The notes under the pieces are model-generated. The model saw only the letters and a list, made by a program, of their open reading frames with translations. It made no database searches and was not told where the DNA came from. Made by a program: the position numbers and the translations under genes. 64,000 nt of DNA from Sorghum bicolor (taxonomy: Eukaryota; Streptophyta; Magnoliopsida; Poales; Poaceae): positions 58,150,600-58,214,599 of the forward strand of contig NC_012874.2 in assembly GCF_000003195.3 (NCBI RefSeq). The letters run 5' to 3'. This document shows positions 34,296 to 45,710 of this stretch, piece after piece. How positions within the stretch are numbered: the first letter of the stretch is position 1; every line of letters begins with the position of its first letter.

Positions 34296-36319
34296 ATAAT
34301 GCATGCACCCATTGTTTTAGTGACATTGAGGCTGTCTATTTGAAAAAATGTCGAAAGGTCGTGTACCTTGGCTATCGTAGATTTCTTGCTAAGAACCACC
34401 AGTTGAGAAAGAAAGGCAAATATTTTAAAGGTACGGCAGAACACCGGTCGAAGCCCGGCAACTGAGATGGGGTAGAGTATTTAAGATGGTTAAGGATTTG
34501 AAAGTAGTGTTTGGAAAGGGACAAGGTAGCGAACCTATTCCAAAAGATGCTTCGGGGCGCGCCCCAATGTGGAAAAAGAAGTTAATATTTTGGGAGCTAC
34601 CATATTAGAAAGACCTTGAGGTCCGCCACTCAATCGACGTGATGCACCTGACAAAGAATCTTTGTGTTAATCTCCTAGGATTCATGGGTGTGTTTGGAAA
34701 GCCTAAGGATACCTTTGAGGCACGAGAGGACTTGAAGCGCATGAAAGAACGAGACAACCTGCATCCAGAGAAGACTGATGATGGACGCAATTACTTAAAA
34801 CCTGCTAGCTACACTCTTAGCAACGAGGAGAAGGAAAGCATGTTTGAGTACCTAAGCAGCACAAGGTCCAATCTAGATTCTCCTCTAATATAAAGCGTAT
34901 AATAAATGTGCCGGAGAAGAAATTTGTAAACTTAAAATCAAACGTCTGGTTGCCTTATTATATAAAGCGTATAATAAAATGTGATTATGACACAACTGCT
35001 TCTAGTTGCCTTAAGAGGAATTCTACCTCCACATGTACGTTTGGCCGCCGTGAAGCTATGTGCATTCCTCAATGCAATTTCTCAAAAGGCAATCAATCTT
35101 TTGGATCTAGCTAGTCTACATAATGATGTGGTTCAATGTCTTGTCAGCTTTGAGTTGGTGTTCCCTCCATCCTTCTTCGATATCATGACACATCTCCTAG
35201 TTCATCTGGTCAAAAAGATTATTATTCTGGGTCCTGTTCCTACACAACATGTTTTCCTTTGAGAGATTTATGGGTGTACTGAAAAATATGTTCACCAACG
35301 GGGTCCGCCAGAAGGAAGCATCGCCAAGGGATACAGGATAGAGGAGGTCATTGAGTTCTGTGTGGACTTCAGTCCTGACCTTGACCTGATTGGTCTTCCT
35401 GAATCACGGTATGAGGGGAGACTTGGTGGAAAGGCTACACTAGGAAAGAAAACATATATCAGCCAGGGTGATGATTCATTTAATAAAGCGCACTACACAG
35501 TTCTTGAAAACTCCACTGTGGTGGAACCGTATATTGAGGAACATATGGATTTTGTATGATCCGAGAATCCTGGGAGGAATGAGGCTTGGATTACATGTCA
35601 TCAAATGAAAACATTCGGTGATTGGTTGCGAAAAAAATTTAGGGTGACAAAATATTGGAGATGAACTATATTTGTTAGCTAGGCAGCCGGCGTGGCACGT
35701 TCTCACATACAAAGGGTACGAGATAAATAGAAATATATTTTACACCATATCCCAAGATAAACAGAGTACCAACCAAAACAATGGTGTCTGCGTGGATGCC
35801 ACGAAACCGAATGGGAACATACACACATATTATGGTCGCATAAAGGAAATTTGGGAACTAGATTATGCATATAATTTTAAAGTCCCTTTATTGTGATGCT
35901 AATTGGTGAAGATGACCGGAGGAGGGGTATCAGTCGATAAGGAGTATAGAGTGACAATAGTGGATCTCAACAATACTGGGTATAGAAATGATCCATTCGT
36001 CGTTGCTGCTGATGTGAATCAGGTATACTATGTGAAAGACATGTCTACAGAACCCAAGAGAGGGAAACACAACAAAAAATCAACCAACGAGCCAAAGCAA
36101 AACATAGTTCTTCTAGGGTAAAGAAACATCATGGGAATTTAAGACAAGTGAGACATGTCAGAAGATTATGAAAAAGATGAACGAATCCCACCCTTCTGTG
36201 TGGCCAAAGACCCAAGCATCCTGCTCGCTGCTGAGGACACTCCATGGTTACGGAACGATCATAACCAAAGGCATTACATGAAGAAGAAGTTTACCATTGT
36301 GCCCGCTCGATATAGCTAG
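34296..36319 (+). pseudogene. CACTA tnp2 3' part with DUF4218 and DUF4216 regions
   Basis: It continues the 30228 fragment (YNACTHC, VYLGYRRFLAKNHQLRK), then a region at 34639-34893 typical of the tnp2 C-terminus. DUF4218 follows (34981-35262: LPPHVRLAAVKLCAFLNAIS, PPSFFDIMTHLLVHL), then DUF4216 (about 35810-36120: IKEIWELDYAYNFKVP, VDKEYRVTIVDLNNTGY, VAADVNQVYYVKDM). The final part ends near 36319. Many frameshifts. A short segment (TATAAAGCGTATAATAAA) is duplicated at about 34892-34975. Confidence 0.8.
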
Positions 36320-36339
36320 TGATATCAAATTAATAATGT

Positions 36340-36938
36340 GAATTAGACATCTTGTGTAATATAATTGTAACTTTATATGTTGAAAATTAAAAAATTTGAG
36401 TGGTACTCATGACATTTGTAGTTGAGACCATCCAGGGTTCGGTCCAAGTGTGTGTTTCTAAAAACCAATGTTTTGATTTTAGTCAAACTTGGCGAAATGA
36501 CCCATTTGATGACTTCAAATAAAAAATTTTTGAATACCAAGTTTTTAGAGCTCATCAAGATCTACATTTGATATAAGGTCCATTTTTCATTTGAATAAAT
36601 TTTAGCCTGTCCTAGACACATATTTTTAAGATCCAAGACCGGTTTTGGTCAGACTTGGTCAAATAACAGACTAAATGACTTAAAATGAAAAACTTTTGAA
36701 TACCAAGTTGTTAGAGCTCATCAAGTTCTACATTTTATACATGGTCCATTTTTCATTTGGATAAAATTTAGTGAGTCCTAGGCACATATTTTTAAGATCC
36801 AAGACGAGTTTTGGTCAAACGACAGACTAAATGACTTGAATTGAAAACAATTGAATACCAAGTTTTTAGAGCTTATCAAAATTCAAACTTTTTATATAGA
36901 CCATTTTTTCATTTGAGAAAGTTGTAGTAAACAATAAT
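36340..36938. repeat. CACTA 1 subterminal repeats, left part
   Basis: Units of roughly 170-200 bp share TTGAATACCAAGTT(G/T)TTAGAGC, TCATCAAGATCTACATTTGA, GGTCCATTTTTCATTTG and TTTTAAGATCCAAGAC. The same units continue after the Gypsy element, showing one array was split. Confidence 0.7.
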
Positions 36939-39572
36939 TGTAACACCCAAAATGTGAATTTCAATTAATAGGAATTAATTGATTTATCTAAGTATTTATG
37001 TGAGCATTTAAAACCTAGTAAATAAATAATTTTTGTGGAAAATAAAATTTATCCTAAGGTTAGGAACATGTGGTGCATACATGCTGGAGCATATTGGATC
37101 TTTCATTGTGTTTGGCTGGAATTTATTCTTTGCTCAAAACTCTTTTGGAAAAGATTTGAAAAGAAAAGAAATGAAAAAAAGAGGGGAAGAACCCCGCAGC
37201 CAGCCAGCCCAGTTTCCCCCTGGCCCTTTTTCTTCCCTTCCCCGGCCTAGCAGCCTCGTGGCCCAGCGCTGCCGCGCAGGCGCGCCTCCCTCCTTCTCCT
37301 TTTCCTCCGCTGACAGCTCGGCCCCACTGCGCAGCGGCTTCTTCAACCTGCCGTCAGGGACAGCGGGCTTTCCATCGGGGGGGAAGCCGAATCCACCCTA
37401 CCCGCGATTGCCTTGCCAAAAACGTTCTTCCAAGCCCTTTTAATGCTCGGTGACCGATCTCGCAGCTCCCCATCACAGTTTGGATCCCGATCGAGGGCTC
37501 TTTCCGCCGCCGCACGGGGCTGCACCTCCTCAAGCTCGCTCCGGCCGTGAGATCATCCTTGGTGAGCTCGCCACTTCCTTCTCTTCCCTCCGGTGCTTTC
37601 GGTTCAGTTTTTGGTGCTCAGGAACGAGAAGCCGGACGACGCCGGTGAGCTTTGGCTTTCTGGCCATCACGCCGCCGTGTCGGGGCCATCTCCGGCCGGC
37701 CGACCGCCGCCCGCCTCCCTCTCGCCTGATCTCGGCCGTCTGTTTGGAGATCAACGGCCGAAATTCGTGCGTACCCCTTCGCGGTGGCCATTTTGTTTAA
37801 GAGCCCCTGGAAAACTTGATAACCAACCCGCGGTCCAAGGCGTAATCACTAGTTTATGTTTTCCTTTTCAGAAGGCGTATTCTGGTCGGCTGAATCTAAA
37901 ATACGTTTTCAGTTAATTACAGAATTGCCACTGGATTTGTTTTGCTTATAAAATGCTCATATTAACTCCGTTTTTGTCCATTCAAATTCCGTTAGATTCG
38001 TATTTACGAGCTCTACATGTTAGAACTATTTATTCTCTGTTTTGAAACTTTTTAAATTCCTGGTTCTATTTAATTAATTATTTCTCTATAGGAAATCTTA
38101 GAAAATTCATATCTTCGACGTTTTAATTCCGATTTTCGTGAACTTTACGTTTGTGTGATCGTAGCGCTGCGTAGATTATTTTCATAAACTTTTATCTTTG
38201 TTTTACCACTGTTTGGTGTAATGTTCTAATTATATTTTCTTTGCTTTGTGTATGATTGTCTCCATTGGATTGCGTGTTGTTGATTGATGGTTGGGAATAG
38301 ACGGTGAGCCGTACGTTGGTGATCAAGACCAAGCTTTTGAAGACCAGCAGGCTGAGGAGAGCTTTGAGCAAGGCAAGTATAACTTGGGATCATCCTTGTT
38401 ACCTATTCACTTATAAATACATATATATCATATGCATGCTATCACCTTGTCGACCTTAGCAAAATCATAGATGTTTGTTATCCTGGATTCCTTGCTACCT
38501 ACTTGATATGCATTTGGTGTAGATGTGCTAGTGCTTGATATAATCCATGATCTTGTAAGATGATTAATAGCTATGCAATGAACATAAAAGAATGACAAAT
38601 AACTGTATGAGATCTTGTCTGTAAGTGATCACCGGGACAACAGTGCAACCATGAGGGCTATAATGGCTCTGGTTTTAGCTCAGTATGAAGCCCTTTTCTA
38701 GCTTGTTAGAGGTTACCCGAAAGGGTGGAGGGGCTGAACCGTTTTGGGTATAGTGTGGCCTCTGTCTGTATGTGTATAGGTTGTGAGTCATTGTGCCATC
38801 GGAAGGGGGGCTCTATATCTACGCGCAAAGGAAACCTTGCGGCCCTAACATGTTAGACGAACTTTTAAAAGGCTTCATAGTGATCCCTGCCGACCTCCCT
38901 AGGAAGGGGGTTAAGAGATTAGCTACCTCAGGCGAAAGGGTAAATCATGACTCATGGGTAAAGATGTACAACCTCTGCAGAGTGCAAAACTGGTATACTA
39001 GCCATGCTCACGGTTATGAGCGGCCTTGGGGGTTCTTGCTGCGCCAACGATGAGCTTATTAAGTTGTTGTGTTCATTTGATTATCGTTTATGCTAAGAAT
39101 TAATTATGCTTACACTTGATCATGTGATTAATGGATTATTTATGCTACATTTGCTATTTAGTTATGAACATGCAATCCACTATTAAAAGCTAAATGCAGT
39201 CAAACCAGTGTCAGCTATTTGAGCCTCATGAACCCCTGGTTATACTTGTTGAGTACGATATGTGCTCACTCTTGCAATTTCCCGGCACCTCAGGATATGA
39301 TAATGAAGATGACTGGAATGAGGATTACCGTTATGAGTACTAGGTTTGGAGTCAACCAGTCAACAGTGTCCCTGTGTGGAGCTTCCGTCGAGAGCGTTGT
39401 CTACTTTATGTTATCATCCTTGTATGAGACTATGTGATATTTTATATTCCGCTATGTAATAAACACTGCAATGGTACATTTGAGATTTGTCTACTTATGT
39501 GTGTGATAGTTTCTGGGGCACATATGAGCCTTTTTATGCATCCTATTTTGTTCTTAAAATATGGGTGTGACA
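36939..39572 (+). repeat. 5' LTR of the Tekay-like element (2634 bp)
   Basis: It begins TGTAACACCC and ends TGTGACA. It is nearly identical to the 3' LTR, with scattered substitutions and lacking about 40 bp present in the 3' copy at 46229-46270. Short open frames within it are LTR sequence, not genes. Confidence 0.9.
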
Positions 39573-39575
39573 AAT

Positions 39576-39587
39576 TGGTATCAGAGC
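39576..39587 (+). promoter_or_regulatory. Primer-binding site (tRNA-iMet)
   Basis: TGGTATCAGAGC, complementary to the 3' end of initiator tRNA-Met, lies 3 bp after the LTR. Confidence 0.9.
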
Positions 39588-39765
39588 TTTGTTGACTGTA
39601 GGACGCAAACCTAGTTAGCAATGGTCGAAAATTTAGGTCCTTTATTTTACTTACTTCATGCTGCCCAGTATGGCCTTGTTATTTGCTAAAAGTTTATGCT
39701 TCTCTATCTTGCTCTATTGTGAAATTATTGCATCCATCTGATCCATGTCTAAAAACATTTTGTAG

Positions 39766-40562
39766 ATGCCGCCCCGTACCCATAATGCTACACGTATGGC
39801 TGCTGAGGAGTACCGTGCCATGTTCAACCCAAGAGGACAGCATGTGGATGGAGTTCCTGAGTTGGAAGATGAGGAATCAAGGGTGGAAGCTCAGGAGTAA
39901 GTGCCTGAAGATGAGGAGATGCAAGATCCACCTCCACCACAGTCTGCTAATGCAAGGATGGGATGGACTACTGAGATGTGGATTCCAGAAGCAGATCCCA
40001 AGGCTTTCTTCCATGAGAATTTGGTGTTGACATCGGAACACCATTACCCGGATTAGCAAGCCACACTGGAGATAACTGCACTGAGCACAAACACCCTCTG
40101 AAGAGATCACTTTGGGTTGCAGAGCTGGTGGTCAAGACACTGGATGCCACTAAGGGGATTCGAAAGGTTGAATCAAAACACATCTCTCAAATCAGCCGGG
40201 ACACGATGAAGGAAAGCATGGCAGATGCAGCTTACCAGGCCTTGATCTTTTACCGTGGTAGACGCTTTGAGGATGTCCAGTACAATGCAACATTCCACTA
40301 TCCTCGCTTTGTACCAGAGAAGATGACTTGGGCCATAGAAGTTGCAGATGCTTCACAACCAAAGCTTCAAGCACAAGTGGAGTTGACTTATGAGCTGACC
40401 GTCAAGGTGATAGAGTTGGAGAATGAACTGCACCGTGAGAGGAAGCTGCTGGAGAAAGAGCAAAGGGAAGCAGATGACCTTCGAGCGGAGTTAGGCCGTC
40501 CCAAGCTCCATAAGAGGCTGCGTCTTGAACCTATCTTGAAGGATGCTGCTCCCGAGGAATAG
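39766..40562 (+). pseudogene. Extra coiled-coil ORF upstream of gag in the Tekay-like element
   Basis: It begins with ATG at 39766 (MPPRTHNATRMAAEEYRAMF). Stops at 39898 and near 40054, plus a frameshift, separate it from a second part ending at 40562. The C-terminal part is strongly charged and heptad-like (VIELENELHRERKLLEKEQ), suggesting a coiled coil. It does not resemble gag; the true gag starts about 660 bp later. I do not know its function. Confidence 0.55.
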
Positions 40563-41223
40563 AAAAGAACCCATATGTAATAGGAACGTTAGTAATTTGC
40601 GAGTTATTTCGAGTCCTTTGTTAGTGTGGTGTGAACTTGGTGTGCTTGCTGATTTGTTATTATGAATATGTGTGATTTGGATTTTTGTAATGAGTGCTGG
40701 GATTTTGTGGGCATCTCCACAAGTTCCCTAGTTAAGAACCTTAAGTAAGAACATGAATAAATAGTGGTTTGGGGTCATATCCTGTTTCTGTCTTTTGCTG
40801 TTTTTCTGGAGCAGTCTGCAATGATTCTGGTATAAATCAAATTCTGTTCGTGCAATGTTCATCAAAATTTTCTGGGAACAAGGAGACTTTCATATCTTTC
40901 CAATGCCACAAGAATGACCATATTATCTATTATTAGCTGTGAGTTATGACTGTTTAAAGTTGAGGTTTCTGCGCAGTCTGGAATTCTGTAAGAGTTTCGG
41001 TTGTACCCAGTTTTTGATTAACCTAACGTTGGAATCTGGTAATATGATCTAAATGAAAATTGTAGACAATTTCTTTATCTTTCCAACGGTGTACAGCATG
41101 TATTCTTTTGAGTTCTGGAACTCGAGATATGACTGATTTGCTGATCTGCTGATGTTGGATGTTACCTAGAAAATTTTAGATTCCGTTAACTCTTGAAATT
41201 GTCATGTTAGACATTACTAAGAT

Positions 41224-42498
41224 GTGTTTATATACCTTGGAATGCAGATTGCAGCAAGGGGAAGAGGCAGAGGCAGAGGCTATGGCAATGGCAATGGTGG
41301 CAATGTCCCAATCACTGTGGAGGAACTCATGCAAACCCAAAATGAGATGATGCACGTTTTCATGCAGCACCTACAGCAGCAACCTCCACCAACACCACCA
41401 CCTGTTCATGTGAGAGATAAGCGGGGGGAGTTTATGAAGGGAAGACCTCCAGTATTTACATACTCAGCTGATCCCATAGAGGCAGATGATTGGTTACGTG
41501 CTGTGGAGAGGCAACTAAACATAGCACAGTGCAATGACTTGGAGAAGGTGTTGTATGCTTCTGGACAGCTTTAGGGGGCAGCTCAGATATGGTGGGAGTC
41601 ATATCAAGCTACTCGTCCTAACAATGCTCCTCCTGTCACATGGCTGGAATTCTGTAGGGACTTCAGAGCTCGACATATAAATGAGGGAATGATGGAGCTC
41701 AAGCAAGAAGAATTCAGATCACTCAGGATGGGCTCCATGATTATGGCAGAATATCATGACACATTTGAACAGTTGGCTCGCTATGCTCCGAACGATGTCA
41801 GGGAAGATGCTGATAAGCAGCGTCTATTCATGAAAGGTCTTTACTACGAGCTCAGGTTGCAGTTGGCTGGAAACACCTATCCTACCTTTCAAGCTCTTGT
41901 GAATCGTGCTATTGTGCTTGATAATATGCGGAAGAGTCAGGATAAGAAGAGAAGGATGCTGGCACAAGGTTCTGAGAGCAACAACCGTCAGTGTTTCAGT
42001 TCCCATCAAGGCCATCAGCAGAGGTTCCAGGGACCAGTTAGTCAGTTGAACCGCAACCAGCAACCCCAGCGTTTCCAGAATCAATCACAGAGTGGGAACC
42101 AATGTCCTCCATTCCAGCAACGTAATCCCAGACAGCAACAGAATAGTCAGCAAACCCCTCGCACTGGGAATTCAAGTGCTACCCCCATGAAAAGAAGTGC
42201 TTCCAACACTCCTACGAGGTGTTTCCAGTGCGGGAAGGAAGGGCATATGTCATACGATTGTCCAGAGAAGTTTAACAAGCAGAACAACAACCAGAAGTCT
42301 ACAGCTTATGCGGCAACCGTGAATAATGTGGCTAGAGAGACAGTTCATGAGGGACCAGAGATCATGATGGGTACGTTCAGCATCAACTCTATCCCTGCTA
42401 TAGTTTTATTTGATTCTAGAGCTTCGCATACATTCATATCACAAGCATTTGTTAGAGTTCATAGCATTCCTCTAGTTGCAATGAAAACCCTATGCTAG
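41224..42498 (+). pseudogene. Tekay-like gag and protease start
   Basis: RG-rich N-terminus (ARGRGRGRGYGNGNGG), the retrotransposon gag domain (WLRAVERQLNIAQC, AQIWWESY, WLEFCRDFRARHI), a Gln/Asn-rich linker and a CCHC knuckle CFQCGKEGHMSYDC near 42221. An in-frame TAG lies at 41572. The protease motif at 42412-42426 reads DSRAS where the family has DSGAS, which removes a required glycine. The frame stops at 42498. Confidence 0.85.
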
Positions 42499-42718
42499 TT
42501 AATTCACCGGGTGGGACTATACCAGTTTCTTTATGTTGCCCCTCAACAAGTCTTTCTTTAAGGGGGTAGATTTTCCTATCAGTCCCATGGTTATGAGAAC
42601 TTCAGTCATAGATGTGATCTTGAGTTTGGATTGGATGAAGCAACATGAGACAAATATTAATTGCAAAGAGAGAGTAGTGGCTCTGACAACACCAAAGGGG
42701 GAATGAATCAGTGTTGAT

Positions 42719-43732
42719 GTGACAGTGCAAGCACCACTCACAGGTAAAGTGAACCAACTGAATGATGCTGTTGATCCTCAGAATTTGGTAGTGGATGAGT
42801 TTCCAGATGTCTTTCCAGATGAATTGCCAGGTATGCCACCTGACCGAGACATTGAATTCATTATTGAATTACTACCTGGTACTGCACCCATAGCTAAAAG
42901 ACCATATAGAATGGGGGTTAATGAACTAGAAGAACATAAGAAACAAATTAAGGAATTGCAAGATAAAGGGTTCATTCGTCCTAGTTCATCACCATGGGGT
43001 GCACCAGTTATCTTTGTTGATAAGAAGGATGGTAGTCAGAGGATGTGTGTTGATTATCGGTCACTTAATGAGGTCACTATCAAGAATAAATACCCATTGC
43101 CTAGGATTGATGACTTGTTTGATCAACTAAGAGGTGCTTGTGTGTTCTCTAAGATTGATTTGCGTTCTGGTTATCATCAATTGAAGATTCGGAATTCTGA
43201 TATACCAAAGACAGCTTTCACAACAAGGTATGGGTTGTATGAGTATACAGTTATGTCTTTTGGTTTGACCAATGCACCATCTTACTTTATGTACATGATG
43301 AATAAAGTATTTATGGAGTATCTTGATAAGTTTGTGGTGGTCTTTATTGATGATATTCTAGTATTCTCTAAAACCAAGGAAGAACATGCTAAACATCTGA
43401 GATTGGTCTTACAGAAACTTAGAGAACATAAGCTGTATGCCAAGCGTAGTAAATGTGAGTTTTGGTTGGAAGAAGTTTCTTTTCTTGGTCATGTTGTTTC
43501 TAATGGTGGTATTGCAGTGGATCCCAGTAAGGTGAAAGATGTGCTGAATTGGAAACCACCTACAGATGTAAGTGAAATTCGCAGTTTTCTTGGGTTAGCT
43601 GGTTACTACCGTAGATTCATTGAAGGGTTCTCAAAACTTGCAAAGCCTATGACTGCTCTGTTGGAGAGAATGCTAAGTTTGTATGGTCTGATAAGTGTCA
43701 AGCTAGTTTTGAGGAGTTTAAGAAGAGATTGA
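42719..43732 (+). pseudogene. Tekay-like reverse transcriptase
   Basis: The Gypsy reverse-transcriptase core is open over 337 codons. It shows [47 protein letters not shown], the catalytic [10 protein letters not shown] (YxDD-type, here FIDD) and FLGHVV. A frameshift near 43670 separates it from RNase H. Confidence 0.9.
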
Positions 43733-45663
43733 CTACTACACCTGTGTTGGTATTGCCAGATCTGAGTAAGAGTTTCTCTATCTATTGTGATGCTTCTCGT
43801 CTGGGTTTGGGTTGTGTTCTTATGCAAGAAGGTAGAGTTGTTGCTTATGCATCTAGACAGTTGAGGAAACCTGAACTGAATTATCCTACTCATGATTTGG
43901 AGTTAGCAGCTGTGGTTCATGCATTGAAGATTTGGAGACACTATTTGATTGGACATAAGAGTGACATATACACTGATCATAAGAGTCTAAAGTATATCTT
44001 CACCCAAACAGATCTGAACTTGAGGCAACGGAGATGGTTGGAACTGATAAAGGATTATGATTTAGAAGTGCATTATCATCCTAGAAAGGCGAACGTCGTA
44101 GCTGATGTACTTAGCAGGAAGAAATATGCTAATGAGCTTCGGGCGACACCTGAATCTGAGGAGTTGTGTGCTGAATTTGCATATTTGAACTTGGGAATTG
44201 TAGTGAATGCTATGGAAATTGAAGTCACTCCTACCCTAGAGGGAGAGATATTGAAGGGACAGTTGGAAGATGAGAAACTGAAGGAGATAGCACAGAATGT
44301 GGTACTAGGCAAAGCACCAGGATTCAGAATAGATGACAATGGTGTATTGTGGTTTGGAAAAAGGATATGTGTTCCGGAAGTGAAGGCTATTCGAGATATG
44401 ATTCTGAGAGAGGCTCATGAGTCAGCATATTCCATTCATCCTGGTAGTACTAAGATGTATCTGGATTTGAAACAGAAGTACTGGTGGTATGGTTTAAAGA
44501 GAGATGTGGCTGAATATGTTGCTTTGTGTGATACTTGTCAGCGAGTGAAAGCTGAACATCAGAGGCCAGCTGGACTGTTACAACCAATGAAGATTTCAGA
44601 ATGGAAGTGGGAAGAAGTGGGTATGGATTTTATAATGGGTTTACCACGAACACAGAGAGGGTATGACTCAATATGGGTGATAGTAGATCGATTGACTAAG
44701 GTTGCTCATTTCATACCTGTCAAAACTTCATATAGTGGAGACCGACTGGCAGAGTTATACATGGAAAGAATTGTTTGTTTGCATGGAGTACCTAAGAAGA
44801 TTGTGTCAGATAGGGGTACTCAATTCACATCTCACTTTTGGAAAGCAGTGCATGATTCCTTGGCAACGAAGTTGAATTTCAGTACAACGTATCATCCACA
44901 GACAGACGGACAGACTGAGAGGATCAGTCAGATATTGGAGGATATGTTGAGAGCTTGTGCTTTGTAGTATGGGACTAGTTGGGACAAGAGTTTGCCATAT
45001 GCAGAATTCTCCTACAACAATAGCTATCAGCAGAGTCTTAAGATGGCACCGTTCGAGGCACTGTATGGTCGGAAGTGCAGGACACCTTTGTTTTGGAATC
45101 AGACAGGAGAAACTCAGGTGTTTGGTACAGATGTGCTCAGACACGCAGAGCAACAGGTGCGGACTATTCGGGATAACTTGAGAGTTGCTCAATCTTGTCA
45201 GAAAAGCTATGCAGACACACGTAGGAGAGAGCTGGTTTTTCAAGCAGGTGATTATGTCTACCTAAAAGTATCACCAATGAGGAGTGTGAAGAGGTTTAAT
45301 ATGAAGGGAAAACTAGCTCCAAGGTATGTTGGTCCGTTTAAAGTATTGGAAAGGCGTGGAGAAGTAGCATATCAGTTGGAAGTGCCTGAAAGTTTATCTG
45401 GCGTGCATGATGTGTTCCATGTGTCACATCTTAAGAAGTGTTTGCGAGTACCTGAGGAGCAAATACCCTTGGAGGAGTTTTCTGTTAAAGGTGATCTCAC
45501 TTATGAAGAGTATCCGGTCAGAATACTGGAGACAGCTGAGAGAGTCACCAGAAGTCGGGTCATCAGAATGTGCAAAGTGCAGTGGAATCGGTATTCAAAA
45601 GCAGAGACAACATGGGAAAGAGAGGATGATCTGAGGAAATCATACTCATACTTGGTTGAGTAA
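43729..45663 (+). pseudogene. Tekay-like RNase H, integrase and chromodomain-like tail
   Basis: RNase H ([37 protein letters not shown]), the integrase zinc site (HPGSTKMY ... CDTCQRV), the catalytic core ([29 protein letters not shown]), then an in-frame TAG at 44965. After it come the integrase C-terminal part (YVGPFKVLERRG, FHVSHLKKC) and a tail with CKVQWNRYSKAETTWE like a degenerate chromodomain. The single stop is the main break. Confidence 0.9.
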
Positions 45664-45695
45664 GCACCTTTCAATCTCGAGGACGAGATTCTTTT

Positions 45696-45703
45696 AAGGG
45701 GGG
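45696..45703 (+). promoter_or_regulatory. Polypurine tract
   Basis: AAGGGGGG, 7 bp before the 3' LTR; the primer for plus-strand DNA synthesis in LTR elements. Confidence 0.8.
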
Positions 45704-45710
45704 TAGAGTT

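Noticed and set aside
36939..39572. Open frames in the LTR (for example 37033-37443 and 45805-46620) as genes
   Set aside because: They occur in both LTRs, differ by frameshift between the copies and match no protein family.
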